NCBI GenBank assembly: GCA_038212095.1
Contig: JBBQUW010000011.1
Span: 10,875 to 74,874 of the forward strand
Origin: JAICYJ01 sp038212095
Lineage (GTDB): Bacteria; Actinomycetota; Thermoleophilia; Gaiellales; JAICJC01
DNA: 64,000 bases
Direction of reading: 5' to 3'
In this document: positions 9,385 through 19,065 of the stretch, in pieces
Layout of the letters: each line of letters opens with the position of its first letter
How positions within the stretch are numbered: the stretch's first letter is position 1
Program-made: the position numbers and the translations under genes
Notes under the pieces: generated by a model
The model's database searches: none
What the model saw: only the letters and a program-made list of their open reading frames with translations
Told to the model about the DNA's origin: nothing

Positions 9385-10404
9385 TCAGCCCTCCGGCTTC
9401 TCGACGTGGCCGCCGAACTGCTTGCGCATCGCCGACAGCACCTTGTTGGCATACGTACCCTCGCCACGCGAGCTGAAGCGCTCGAACAGCGAGTTGACCA
9501 GCACGTATGCCGGGATGCCCTCCTCGACCGCGGCCAGGGCCGTCCACCGCCCCTCACCCGAGTCGGACACCCGGCCCGAGTACGACTCCAGGTGCGGATC
9601 CTCGAGCAGCGCCGCGGCCGTCAGGTCGAGCAGCCAGGAGCCGACCACGCTGCCGCGCCGCCACACCTCGGCCACCTCGGACGTGTCGATCTGGTACTGG
9701 TAGAACTCGGGGTTGGCCAGCGGCGCGGTCTCGGCGTCGGCAGCGTGCACGCGCATGCCGACGTCGGCGTTGCGGATGATGTCGAGCCCCTCGGCGTAGG
9801 CGGCCATGATGCCGTACTCGATGCCGTTGTGCACCATCTTGACGAAGTGGCCGGCGCCATTCGAGCCGCAGTGCAGATAGCCCTGCTCGGCCGAGCTGGC
9901 GTTGCCAGCGCCGCGGCCGGGGGTGCGCGGCGCAGCATCGACGCCGGGCGCGATCGTGGCGAAGATCGGATCGAGATGCGCGACGACCTCGTCCTCGCCG
10001 CCGATCATCAGACAGAATCCGCGCTCGAGGCCGAACACCCCGCCCGACGTGCCCACATCGACGTAGTGGATGCCCCTCTGGGAAAGCTGCTTCGCCTTGG
10101 CGATGTCGTCGCGGTAGTAGCTGTTACCGCCGTCGATGATGATGTCGCCCGCCTCCATCAGCTCCGCGATCTGGTCGACGACGCGGCCGGTGATAGCCGC
10201 CGGCACCATCACCCATGCCACGCGCGGCTTGTCCAGCTTCGCCACGAAATCGGCCAGCGACTGCGACGCCACCGCACCCTCGCTCTCGAGCTGCGTGATC
10301 GCGTCGGCGTTCACATCCGACACCACCACCTGGTGTCCGTCGCGCATCAGCCTTCGCGAGAGGTTGGCGCCCATGCGCCCAAGTCCCACCATTCCAAGTT
10401 GCAT
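9385..10404 (-). CDS. gnd: 6-phosphogluconate dehydrogenase, short (YqeC/GndA-like) form
   Basis: Oxidative decarboxylation of 6-phosphogluconate to ribulose 5-phosphate. The protein is 339 aa, the short form rather than the about 470-aa enterobacterial form; short forms are often NAD+-dependent, but coenzyme use here is inference. GLGRMG (7-12) is the dinucleotide loop, DGGNSYYRDD (91-100) and DVGTSGG follow, and catalytic Lys189 plus HNGIEY (192-197) are present. I chose ATG 10404, preceded by GAAGGAG. It completes the oxidative branch begun by zwf but is a separate transcription unit, convergent with the htpX-like gene. Confidence 0.93.
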   Translation of the reverse strand: MQLGMVGLGRMGANLSRRLMRDGHQVVVSDVNADAITQLESEGAVASQSLADFVAKLDKPRVAWVMVPAAITGRVVDQIAELMEAGDIIIDGGNSYYRDDIAKAKQLSQRGIHYVDVGTSGGVFGLERGFCLMIGGEDEVVAHLDPIFATIAPGVDAAPRTPGRGAGNASSAEQGYLHCGSNGAGHFVKMVHNGIEYGIMAAYAEGLDIIRNADVGMRVHAADAETAPLANPEFYQYQIDTSEVAEVWRRGSVVGSWLLDLTAAALLEDPHLESYSGRVSDSGEGRWTALAAVEEGIPAYVLVNSLFERFSSRGEGTYANKVLSAMRKQFGGHVEKPEG

Positions 10405-10452
10405 CGCGGTTGCTCCTTCGGTTTCTCGGTTCACGTTCGAGGGCGTCCACCG

Positions 10453-11418
10453 TCACGGTACCGCGTGCGCCGACGCCAGCTCAGCGCCCGCCCTCTCGAG
10501 GTCGCCGCAGGCGAGCGTGCGAGCCCCCAGATCGGCCAGCGCTGCGGCCGCCGGCGGCTCGACCGCACCCGCGACCGCGACGCACTCGACACCGGCGGAG
10601 GCGCAGGCCCGGGCAACCGTCGCCACAACCTTGCCGCGCAGCGTCTGCATGTCGATCCGTCCCTCGGCGGTAATGCACAGGTCGGCGCCGGCCAGCCGCC
10701 GGTCGAAGCCCACCTCGTCCATCACGAGCCGCGCGCCCGGCACCGCGACGGCGCCCAGCGCCATCAACATGCCACCGATTCCCCCACCGGCGCCGGCGCC
10801 GGGAAGAGCAGCGGTGGGCAACTGCAGCGCGGCAATGCGCCGCTCGAGCTCCTCCAACTGCGCCACCGTGGCGCCCTTCTGCGGACCGTATACGGCCACC
10901 GCGCCATTCGGGCCCAGCAACGGGTTATCGACGTCCAGCGCAGCCACCAGATGGACGCCATCCAGCGGCTCGCCCAGCGCCAGCCGCAGGCCCTCACCGC
11001 CATCGCTCGAGGCGGTGCCCCCCACGCCGACCACCACCCGCCGCGCGCCGCCGCCGATCGCGTGGCGGATCAGCTCGCCGGCCCCGAACGAGCTGGCGGC
11101 CAGCGCGTCGGGCTCGAGGTCCGCCACCCGCCACATGCCGCACGCATCGGCCACATCCAACGCGGCCTCACCGCCGGGCAGCTTCGCGTACGCGGCCTCG
11201 ATGGCGCGGCCGCGGGCGTCGTGCACCGGAACCGTCTGCCACACTCCGCCGCGCGCCTCCAGCAACGCTGCCGCCGTGCCTTCGCCGCCATCCGCCAGCG
11301 GCAACAGCTCGACCGAGTCGCCGGACCGCCGGGATCTCCAGCCACGGTCGATCGCGGCCGCCGCCTCGCGCGCAGAGTACGTGCCCTTCAGCTTGTCCGG
11401 GGCGATCAAGATCCGCAT
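10453..11418 (-). CDS. Glycerate kinase (GlxK/GarK family)
   Basis: Phosphorylates D-glycerate; 321 aa. The N-terminus IAPDKLKGTYSAREAA and PLADGGEGT motif are diagnostic, as are VGVGGTASSDGG in the middle and GAGAGGGIGG later. The ATG at 11418 starts the family domain and is preceded by a -10-like TACGCT at 6 nt with no Shine-Dalgarno sequence. Whether the product is 2-phospho- or 3-phosphoglycerate cannot be decided from the sequence. It is divergent from the GNAT gene and upstream of gnd on the same strand, with a 48-bp gap. Confidence 0.9.
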   Translation of the reverse strand: MRILIAPDKLKGTYSAREAAAAIDRGWRSRRSGDSVELLPLADGGEGTAAALLEARGGVWQTVPVHDARGRAIEAAYAKLPGGEAALDVADACGMWRVADLEPDALAASSFGAGELIRHAIGGGARRVVVGVGGTASSDGGEGLRLALGEPLDGVHLVAALDVDNPLLGPNGAVAVYGPQKGATVAQLEELERRIAALQLPTAALPGAGAGGGIGGMLMALGAVAVPGARLVMDEVGFDRRLAGADLCITAEGRIDMQTLRGKVVATVARACASAGVECVAVAGAVEPPAAAALADLGARTLACGDLERAGAELASAHAVP

Positions 11419-11424
11419 CCGCCG

Positions 11425-11476
11425 AGCGTAGAGCAATCGCTCCGCGGTCCGGCTGGATGGGTGGTTGCAGTAGGTT
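11425..11476. promoter_or_regulatory. Divergent leaderless-type -10 elements (glycerate kinase / GNAT)
   Basis: On the minus strand TACGCT (11430-11425) ends 6 nt before the glycerate kinase ATG. On the plus strand TAGGTT (11471-11476) ends 6 nt before the GNAT GTG. Neither start has a Shine-Dalgarno sequence. Confidence 0.5.
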
Positions 11477-11482
11477 TGGCGT

Positions 11483-11998
11483 GTGCCGACGCCCACCGCC
11501 CCCCGCGTCGTTACGCCCCGGCTGCTGCTGCGGGAGTGGCGCGCGAGCGACGCCGATCCGCACGCCGCCATGTGTGCCGATCCGGAGGTGATGCGGCACC
11601 TGGGCGGGACGCTGGACGCTGCGGAGAGCCGAAGGCGGCTGGCGGAGCACGCATGCCACTGGACGGCCCGGGGGTATGGGAAGTGGGCGGTCGAGCGTCG
11701 CGACACCGGGGAGTGGATCGGACGGGTCGGACTGTGGGATCCTCCCGACTGGCCGGAAGTCGAGGTGGGTTGGACGCTGGCGCAGGCGGCCTGGGGGCTG
11801 GGCTACGCGACCGAGGCGGCGACGGCCTCGATCGGATGGGCGTGGTCGCAGCTCGCGTGCCGCCGAGTGGTGTCGTTGATCGACCGCGACAACGCGGCAT
11901 CGATCGCGGTCGCCCGGCGGCTGGGAATGCGGCCGCTGCCCGTCGCCGAGACGGCCGCGACCAATCTGCTGGTGTTCGCGCTCGACCGGCCGGTGTGA
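11483..11998 (+). CDS. GNAT-family N-acetyltransferase (RimJ-like)
   Basis: 171-aa acetyltransferase of the RimJ/RimL-like group. The TPRLLLREW start, the GWTLAQAAWGLGYATEA acetyl-CoA-binding loop (about residues 95-111) and the terminal NAASIAVARRLGMR helix are typical. The acceptor may be a ribosomal-protein N-terminus, an amino acid or an antibiotic; sequence does not tell. GTG start with a TAGGTT hexamer 6 nt upstream. It is convergent with modC; the stops are adjacent. Confidence 0.85.
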   Translation: MPTPTAPRVVTPRLLLREWRASDADPHAAMCADPEVMRHLGGTLDAAESRRRLAEHACHWTARGYGKWAVERRDTGEWIGRVGLWDPPDWPEVEVGWTLAQAAWGLGYATEAATASIGWAWSQLACRRVVSLIDRDNAASIAVARRLGMRPLPVAETAATNLLVFALDRPV

Positions 11999-12997
11999 TC
12001 AGCCGTCCGCGGCCCGCGACACCACCCGCGAGCTGGTCGCCTTCCACGACACCACCGCATCGGCACCCGGTCGCAACGCCATCCGCTCGGCCGACTCGGG
12101 TGTGATCTCGGCCGTGATTCCGGCCACCACGACGCGCACGCGGTTGCCCAGCGGCACCACCCGCTCGACGCGACCGGCGATGTGATTGAGCGCTGAGTCC
12201 TCGGCCGCCACATGCGCCACCGTGATCTGCCACGGCGCGACCAGCACCGACACGGCGCCCTGGGCGGGGTCGGCGATCCGCACGGCGCCACCGCGGTCGA
12301 GCTCGACGTGACGGCCACGGGCGACTCCCGAGAGCAGGTTGGTGCCGGCGAACTCGGCCACGAACGGCGTCGCGGGCGCCTCCAGGAGCTCGCGGCCCTC
12401 GCCATGCTGCACGATACGCCCCTGCTCCAAAACCGCCACCCGATCGGCCAGCGAGACCGCTTCCTCGTAGGAGTGGGTGACCACGAGCGCGGGGATCGCG
12501 GCCGTCCGCAGCACCTCGGCCAGTTCGGCCGCCACCGCGCCCCGGGTGGAGGGATCGAGGGCCGACAGCGGCTCGTCCAGCAGCATCAGGGTGGGGCGCC
12601 GGGCAAGCGCCCGCGCCAGCGCCACGCGCTGCCGCTCGCCGCCGGACAGCTCTCGCGGCCGGGCGGCCGCCAGATGCGCGATGCCGAACCGTTCGAGCAG
12701 CGGCGCCACGTCCTCGCCGTCGGCGCCAAAGGCGACGTTTGAGCGCACGGAGAGGTGCGGGAAGAGCGCGTAGTCCTGGAACAGGAAGCCGACCCGGCGC
12801 CGCTCGGCGGGGACGTCGAGACCGCCGCCGAACCAACGCGCCCCACCGCACTCGACCTCGCCGGATGCGGGCCGCTGCAGACCGGCGATCAGGCGCAGCA
12901 GCGTCGACTTGCCGGCACCCGACGGGCCGATCAGCGCCAGCGGCCGATCGGTCTGGATTGCCGCGTCGAGCGTGTAGGAGCGCAACACCAGGGTCAC
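11999..12997 (-). CDS. modC: Molybdate ABC transporter, ATP-binding protein
   Basis: ATPase of the molybdate importer. Walker A GPSGAGKST (residues 24-32), signature LSGGERQ and Walker B LMLLDEP are intact, followed by a C-terminal TOBE-like regulatory region (about 250-325). The 332-aa protein has a short N-terminus before the Walker A loop. GTG start overlaps the modB stop as GTGA. Molybdate rather than sulfate or tungstate specificity is inferred from the linked modA and the MerR-TOBE regulator. Confidence 0.92.
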   Translation of the reverse strand: MTLVLRSYTLDAAIQTDRPLALIGPSGAGKSTLLRLIAGLQRPASGEVECGGARWFGGGLDVPAERRRVGFLFQDYALFPHLSVRSNVAFGADGEDVAPLLERFGIAHLAAARPRELSGGERQRVALARALARRPTLMLLDEPLSALDPSTRGAVAAELAEVLRTAAIPALVVTHSYEEAVSLADRVAVLEQGRIVQHGEGRELLEAPATPFVAEFAGTNLLSGVARGRHVELDRGGAVRIADPAQGAVSVLVAPWQITVAHVAAEDSALNHIAGRVERVVPLGNRVRVVVAGITAEITPESAERMALRPGADAVVSWKATSSRVVSRAADG

Positions 12998-13760
12998 ATG
13001 GGCGCGAAGCGAGGCGATCTCCCTCCCAGCAGCTTGACGGCCAGTAGCACCGAGGCGCTAACCGCGATCATCACCGCTCCGATCGCAAAAGCGGCGTCGG
13101 ACTGGCCACCCTCGAAGCCGAGGTAGATCGCGACCGGAGCCGTCTGGGTGACGCCCTGCAGGCTGCCGGCAAAGATGATGGTGGCGCCGAACTCGCCCAC
13201 CGCCCGAGCCCAGCCCAACGCCGCGCCGACGCCGAGTCCCTCCCCCGCCACCGGCACCGCCACCCGCAGGAACACGCGCCCGGGCCCCGCTCCCAGCGTC
13301 CGCGCGGCGGCGAGCAGGTTGGGCTCGACGGCGGCAAACGCGCTCTGGGCCTGACGGAGGTACAGCGGTGCGGCCACGAACGTCATCGCCATCACGACAG
13401 CCACCTTCGTGAATGGAATCTCGAGCCCCAACGCCGACAGCTCCGACCCCAGCAGGCCGCGACGGCCGAACGCGAAGAACAGTCCCAGACCGGCCACCGC
13501 CGGCGGTAACACCAGCGGCAACTCGAACAGCGTCACCACCAGTGCGCGGCCGGCGAAGCTCCGCGTCGCCAGCAGGTAGGCGATCGGCGTGCCCACGATC
13601 ACCATCGCGGCCAGCGACACGAGGCTCGTCTGGAGCGAGATCGAGAGCGCGTCGCGGGCGACCGACGACCGCATGCCGGCGGCCAGGTCGCCCTTCGCGA
13701 ACACCGCCGCCAGCGGCAGCCCGACGAAGATCACGCCCAGCAGGGCGAGGGCGATGGAGG

Positions 13761-14527
<767 letters not shown>

Positions 14528-14531
<4 letters not shown>

Positions 14532-14911
14532 GGCCGGCGCACCATCACGGAGGTGGCCTTGACGGTCGCCACCGCGCGTACGCCCGGCCGCAGGCCGAGC
14601 TCCTCAACCGCGTCGCGAGTTACGATCGAGACGATGTGGTGCGGCCCCGCCTCGATCTCGACCTGTGCCACCACGCCCGTCACCTCCACGCTGCTGACGA
14701 CGCCCTCGAATCGGTTGCGAGCCGAGAAGGTGGCATCGACCGGTACCCCTTGATGGCCGCCCAGCCTGGTCACCTCGTCCTGCGACACGACGCGGCGGTT
14801 GGCGGTGTCGCGCTGCATCGCAATGCGACCCTCCCGCTCCCAGCGCCGCAGCGTGTCGACGCTGACGCCAAGCGCTCGCGCCGCATCACCGACCGGTAGC
14901 ATTCGATCCAT
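14528..14911 (-). CDS. Molybdate-responsive regulator: MerR-type HTH fused to a TOBE (Mop) domain
   Basis: 127-aa protein with an N-terminal MerR/excisionase-type helix-turn-helix (about residues 5-30, GDAARALGVSVDTLRRWE) and a C-terminal TOBE domain (about 65-125, with VAQVEIEAGPHHIVSIVTRDA). TOBE domains bind molybdate or tungstate oxyanions. First gene of the operon with modA, modB and modC, so it probably senses molybdate and controls the transporter. A palindrome and a -10-like TAGCGT lie just upstream. It differs from classical ModE, which uses a LysR-like HTH. Confidence 0.88.
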
Positions 14912-14918
14912 GCGCCGG

Positions 14919-14935
14919 ACGCTACCACCTAGGTG
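14919..14935. promoter_or_regulatory. Divergent promoter and palindromic candidate operator of the mod regulator
   Basis: The perfect 10-bp palindrome CACCTAGGTG lies at 14926-14935 and extends to an imperfect 16-mer (14 of 16 positions symmetric). On the minus strand TAGCGT (14924-14919) ends 7 nt before the regulator ATG. On the plus strand TAGGTG ends 6 nt before the acyl-CoA synthetase ATG. Binding here could control both directions; that is inference. Confidence 0.5.
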
Positions 14936-14941
14936 TTACCT

Positions 14942-16870
14942 ATGCAAAACCTGAGCTGGACGCCAACGGCTGAGGTGATCCAGGCGGCCCGTGTGACGGC
15001 GTTCATGCGCGAGCAGGGCATTGGCGACTGGCACGATCTGCATGCACGGGCGCAGGAGGACATCGGCTGGTTCTGGGATGCGGTCGTGACGCATCTGGGG
15101 ATCGAGTTCTTCACCCCCTACCAGCGCGTGTTCGACGACTCGGACGGGCCGATGTGGACCCGTTGGTTCTGCGGCGGCACGATCAATCTGACGCATAACT
15201 GCGTCGATCGGCACTCCCGCGACACGCCCGACCGCACCGCAGTCATCTGCGAGCGCGAGGACGGCCACGTCGTCCGAGCCAGCTACGTCGAGCTCGAGGC
15301 CGAGGTGAACCGGGTCGCCAACGCCCTGCTCGAGCTCGGCGTCCGGCAGGGCGACGCCGTCGGGCTGTTCCTGCCGATGTCGATCGAGGTGGTGGCCGGC
15401 TTCTACGCGATCTGCAAGATCGGCGCGATCGTGGTGCCGATCTTCTCCGGCTTCGGAGCGCCGGCCGTCGCCGCCCGCCTGGCTGATGCCGGAGCGGTTG
15501 CGCTGCTGACGGCGGACGCCGTGCCGCGCCGCGGCAAACCGGTCTCGATGAAACGAACGGTGGACGAGGCGCTGGCCGACGCGCCCACCGTGCGGCACGT
15601 GATCGTCTGGCGGCGGCTGGGCGGGGAGACGCCGATGACGCCCGGCCGCGACCACCGCTGGGAGGAGCTGGTCGCACGCCAGCCGGCCGAGCTTGAGGCG
15701 CCTGCGCTCGACCCCGAAACGCCGTTGATGGTGATCTACACGTCCGGCACGACCGGCAAGCCAAAGGGCGCGGTGCACGTCCACGGCGGCTTCCTGGTCA
15801 AGATCGCCGAGGAGTGCGCTTTCCAGACCGACCTACGCGCAGACGACCGGTTCACCTGGATGTCGGACATGGGCTGGATCATGGGGCCCAAGATCGTGGT
15901 CGGCGCGGGCGCGCTCGGCTCGACGCTGGTGCTGTCGGAGGGAGCCCCCGACTACCCCGGCCCGGGCCGGCTGTGGGAGCTGGTCGAGCGACACCAGATC
16001 AGCGTGCTCGGCATCTCGCCGACGCTGATCAGGGCGCTGCGCTCGCACGGCGACGAGCCGGTGCTGAGCCACGATCGCAGCTCGCTGCGGATCCTCGCCT
16101 CGACCGGGGAGCCCTGGAACCCCGACCCGTACCGCTGGCTGTTCGAGGTGGCCGGCGAAGGCCGCTGCCCGATCATCAACCTGTCCGGCGGCACCGAGGT
16201 GGGCGCGTGCTTTCTCTCGCCGATGCCGGTGATGCCGATCAAGGAGTGCACGCTGGGCGTGCCCGCGCTGGGCATGGCGATGGACATCCTGGGGTCTGAC
16301 GGCCGGCCGGTGGCGGCTGGCGAGGTGGGCGAGCTGGTGTGCCGCAAGCCGTGGCCCTCCATGACGCGCGGCGTGTGGGGTGATCCGCAGCGATACCTGG
16401 ACACTTACTGGTCACGCTGGCCGGGGATCTGGGTGCACGGCGACTGGGCGTCAGTCGACGAGGACGGCTACTGGTACCTGCACGGCCGCTCCGATGACAC
16501 GCTCAACATCGCGGGCAAGCGGATCGGGCCGGCCGAGTTCGAGTCGGCGGCGGTGCACTGCGCCGGCGTGGCCGAGGCCTGCGCGATCGGTGTGCCCGAT
16601 CCCCTGAAGGGCGAGGTGGCCTGGATCTTCTGCGTGCCGCTGGCCGGCGTCGAAGCCGGCGCCGAACTGCGCGACGCGGTTCGGGCCGAGGTGGTGCACC
16701 AGCTGGGTAAGGCATTCGCGCCGGCCGAGGTGCGGTTCGTCACCGCGCTGCCCAAGACGCGCACGGCCAAGATCGTGCGGCGCGCCGTGCGGGCCGCCGC
16801 CCTGGGTGAGGATCTCGGCGATCTGTCCTCGATCGAGGACACCGGCGTGCTCGCGCAGTTCGCGCCGTAG
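14942..16870 (+). CDS. Acetyl/propionyl-CoA synthetase-like AMP-forming ligase
   Basis: ANL-superfamily enzyme of 642 aa that activates a short carboxylic acid to its CoA thioester via an acyl-AMP. An acetyl-CoA-synthetase N-terminal domain precedes the P-loop YTSGTTGKPKGAVH (about residues 262-275); NLSGGTEVG, YWYLHGRSDDTLNIAGKRIG and the C-terminal catalytic lysine region PKTRTAKIVRR follow. The usual SGK before the terminal lysine reads TAK here. I prefer ATG 14942 (AGGTG 6 nt upstream) over GTG 14933. Substrate could be acetate, propionate or another short acid. Confidence 0.85.
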   Translation: MQNLSWTPTAEVIQAARVTAFMREQGIGDWHDLHARAQEDIGWFWDAVVTHLGIEFFTPYQRVFDDSDGPMWTRWFCGGTINLTHNCVDRHSRDTPDRTAVICEREDGHVVRASYVELEAEVNRVANALLELGVRQGDAVGLFLPMSIEVVAGFYAICKIGAIVVPIFSGFGAPAVAARLADAGAVALLTADAVPRRGKPVSMKRTVDEALADAPTVRHVIVWRRLGGETPMTPGRDHRWEELVARQPAELEAPALDPETPLMVIYTSGTTGKPKGAVHVHGGFLVKIAEECAFQTDLRADDRFTWMSDMGWIMGPKIVVGAGALGSTLVLSEGAPDYPGPGRLWELVERHQISVLGISPTLIRALRSHGDEPVLSHDRSSLRILASTGEPWNPDPYRWLFEVAGEGRCPIINLSGGTEVGACFLSPMPVMPIKECTLGVPALGMAMDILGSDGRPVAAGEVGELVCRKPWPSMTRGVWGDPQRYLDTYWSRWPGIWVHGDWASVDEDGYWYLHGRSDDTLNIAGKRIGPAEFESAAVHCAGVAEACAIGVPDPLKGEVAWIFCVPLAGVEAGAELRDAVRAEVVHQLGKAFAPAEVRFVTALPKTRTAKIVRRAVRAAALGEDLGDLSSIEDTGVLAQFAP

Positions 16871-16872
16871 CT

Positions 16873-17340
16873 CTACGTGGTGGTGACGCGGTGGTGAATC
16901 TCCTGCGTCAGCTTCTCGATCTGCTGGGTAATGGCCGTGTTCTGCTCGAGCAAGGTCTGCAGCTGCTGCTCGTGGGTGATCGCGCGCTGGGCGATCTCTT
17001 CGCGATGACGCGCATCGGCCTCGGAGTGTGCCTTGTCACGGTCGGCCTGCCGCGTCTGTGCCAGCAGGATCAGCGGGGCGGCGTACGCGGCCTGTGTCGA
17101 GAAGGCCAGGTTGAGCAGGATGAACGGGTAGAGGTCGAAGTGGACGAGGCCGGTGGCGTTGATCACGATCCAGAACACGACCACGCCCGACTGCATGATG
17201 ATGAACCGGGGCGTGCCGAAGAAGCGGGCAAACGCCTCCGCCTTCTTGCCGAACGTGTCTCCGCCGAACGCACCGCTGAGGTGTTCGTGATCGCGGTGGA
17301 ACCGCAACGGGTCGGGGCCGGCCGGTGCCTCCATGCTCAT
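16873..17340 (-). CDS. DUF1003 family membrane protein
   Basis: 155-aa protein with the DUF1003 core: FFGTPRFIIMQSGVVVFWIVIN, then DLYPFILLNLAFSTQAAYAAPLIL, giving two membrane spans (about residues 48-70 and 76-100). The C-terminal third is strongly charged and heptad-like, predicting a cytoplasmic coiled coil (HREEIAQRAITHEQQLQ). Function unknown. The ATG overlaps the stop of the upstream secreted-protein gene (ATGA). It is convergent with the acyl-CoA synthetase, stops 2 bp apart. Confidence 0.85.
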   Translation of the reverse strand: MSMEAPAGPDPLRFHRDHEHLSGAFGGDTFGKKAEAFARFFGTPRFIIMQSGVVVFWIVINATGLVHFDLYPFILLNLAFSTQAAYAAPLILLAQTRQADRDKAHSEADARHREEIAQRAITHEQQLQTLLEQNTAITQQIEKLTQEIHHRVTTT

Positions 17341-18191
17341 CCTCCTGGGCTCAGGTAGACGGGGATCTTGACCAGGCACGAGGGTGAGCCGTCCTTGGCG
17401 GAAGGCTCGTAGGCGGCGACGTAGCCCTCGGCCGGCGCGGCCAGCAACGGCAGCACGAGATCGGCTGAGAAGGGTTGCCGGCCCGCCGCGGCCGTCTTGA
17501 CCTTGGTCGTGTGCTGTCCCTTGCCAGGAACGCGGGCGACGACCGTCATCGGGCCGGCCTCGAACAGGTCGGCGAACCCGGTTACCTGGCTGAGCCCGAA
17601 CAGGGCCGTGTAGGGAACCGGCTTGTCTATCTGGATGCAATCGTGCTTGGTCGGCGGCAGTGGCGTGCGCACGAATTCGATCTTCGCCTGGCCCCCGCCG
17701 GTGTCGACCAGCGTCTTGCTGATGTTGCCGATGAACGCCGACTGGTAGATCTGAAACTCGTGCGTGGCGACATCCCAGTTGAGCCTCATCAAGAGTCGCG
17801 ACGCCTGCGCGCTCACCTGGGCAATCAGCGAGTGATGGATGATGACCTCGCGGTCGAAGGTGACGTCGTACTCGCCCTGGCCGTTGCCCTGGGCGATCGT
17901 CATCTTCGGACCTTCGACGCCGCCCGTGAAGACAAGCGCCACCTCCGTACCCCATCCGCCGTTGCTGCTCGGCCCACTGGAGAGCTGGATGCTGTCTGCC
18001 ACCAGCGCCGGCGGCGGCTGGCTCGAGGGAGGGCCAGACGTGGGATTGGACGCGGTCGAGCGCGAGCCCGGGGACGGGGTGCCCACGGCCCCGCCGCCGC
18101 TGCTCGTTCCCAACAGGTAGGCCGCGAACAGGCCCAGCACAACCAGCAGCGTGAGCGAGCCCGCCAGCGCGAGCCTCTGGTTGCGGGTCAC
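17337..18191 (-). CDS. Hypothetical membrane-anchored extracellular protein
   Basis: Not recognised. The predicted 284-aa product begins with a short basic segment (VTRNQRL), one membrane helix (ALAGSLTLLVVLGLFAAYLL), then a Ser/Pro/Gly-rich linker and an about 200-residue domain rich in beta-like sequence with two cysteines (one near the end, SPSCLVKIPVYL). GTG 18191 gives a conventional signal-anchor; an ATG at 18260 would add 23 residues. It is translationally coupled to the DUF1003 gene. Likely exported and held at the membrane. Confidence 0.65.
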   Translation of the reverse strand: MTRNQRLALAGSLTLLVVLGLFAAYLLGTSSGGGAVGTPSPGSRSTASNPTSGPPSSQPPPALVADSIQLSSGPSSNGGWGTEVALVFTGGVEGPKMTIAQGNGQGEYDVTFDREVIIHHSLIAQVSAQASRLLMRLNWDVATHEFQIYQSAFIGNISKTLVDTGGGQAKIEFVRTPLPPTKHDCIQIDKPVPYTALFGLSQVTGFADLFEAGPMTVVARVPGKGQHTTKVKTAAAGRQPFSADLVLPLLAAPAEGYVAAYEPSAKDGSPSCLVKIPVYLSPGG

Positions 18192-18281
18192 GAGGGCATC
18201 AACACCGCATACGGCGGCAGCCGCGCGATTCCTCCCCGTGCTACCGTCTGCCGCGGTCATCGTCGGGAAGGGGACGGACAC

Positions 18282-19061
18282 GTGAGCGAAGGCATCCTCG
18301 AGGGTAAGACGGCACTGGTCGCCGGCGTCGCCAACAAGCGCTCGATCGCGTGGGCTATCGCCCAGGCGCTGCACGGTGCGGGGGCGTCGCTGGCCTTCAC
18401 CTACCAGGGCGAGCGGCTGGAGGAGTCGGTTCGCAAGCTGGCCGCCGAGGTGGGGTCGCAGCTGGTCGTGCCCTGCGACGTCTCGGACGACGCGAGCATC
18501 GCGGCTGCGTTCGATCGCGTCGGCCAGGCCACCGGTGGTCTCGACATCATGGCCCACTCGATCGCCTACGCCCCAGCCGAGTCGTTCGAGAACCGCTTCG
18601 TCGAGACCTCGCGGTCGGCGTTCGCCACCGCCCTGGATATCTCGGCATACTCGATGATCGCGATGGCCAAGCACGCCGAGCCGCTGATGGCTCCGCGTGG
18701 GGGCGGCGCGATGGTGACTCTTACGTACATGGCCAGCGAGCGGGCGTTCCCCAAGTACAACGTGATGGCCGTGGCGAAGGCCGCCCTGGAGTGCTCGGTG
18801 CGCTACCTGGCCTACGAGCTTGGGCCGGCCCAGATCCGGGTCAACGCGATCTCCGCCGGGCCGATTCGCACGCTGGCTGCAAAGGGCATCCCCGGGTTCG
18901 ATCAGATGGAGAGCGTGATCGAGCAGCGCTCGCCGCTGCAGCGAAACATCGCCGCGGGCGACGTCGGCAACGCGGCGCTGTACCTGTGCAGCCCGCTGGG
19001 GTCGATGGTGACGGGTACGACGCTGTACGTCGACTCCGGCTACCACGCGATGGGGATGTAG
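18282..19061 (+). CDS. fabI: Enoyl-[acyl-carrier-protein] reductase (NADH), FabI type
   Basis: Last reductive step of the fatty-acid elongation cycle. 259-aa SDR-fold protein with the FabI-type cofactor segment VAGVANKRSIAW and catalytic Tyr149 and Tyr159-x6-Lys166 (YNVMAVAK). GPIRTLAAKGI and GTTLYVDSGYH are FabI hallmarks. GTG start preceded by AAGGGGA. It is 38 kb from the fabZ-fabH-fabD-fabG-fabF cluster, which itself has no enoyl reductase, so it probably serves that system. Confidence 0.95.
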   Translation: MSEGILEGKTALVAGVANKRSIAWAIAQALHGAGASLAFTYQGERLEESVRKLAAEVGSQLVVPCDVSDDASIAAAFDRVGQATGGLDIMAHSIAYAPAESFENRFVETSRSAFATALDISAYSMIAMAKHAEPLMAPRGGGAMVTLTYMASERAFPKYNVMAVAKAALECSVRYLAYELGPAQIRVNAISAGPIRTLAAKGIPGFDQMESVIEQRSPLQRNIAAGDVGNAALYLCSPLGSMVTGTTLYVDSGYHAMGM

Positions 19062-19065
19062 CGCG

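Noticed and set aside
9406..12105. 899-codon open frame on the plus strand across gnd, glycerate kinase and GNAT
   Set aside because: Antisense and out-of-frame readthrough of three recognised genes; low-complexity Arg/Gly/Ala protein.
17956..19046. Upstream part of a 569-codon minus-strand frame extending over fabI
   Set aside because: Only the C-terminal part (from 18191 leftward) looks coding; the rest is the antisense of fabI.
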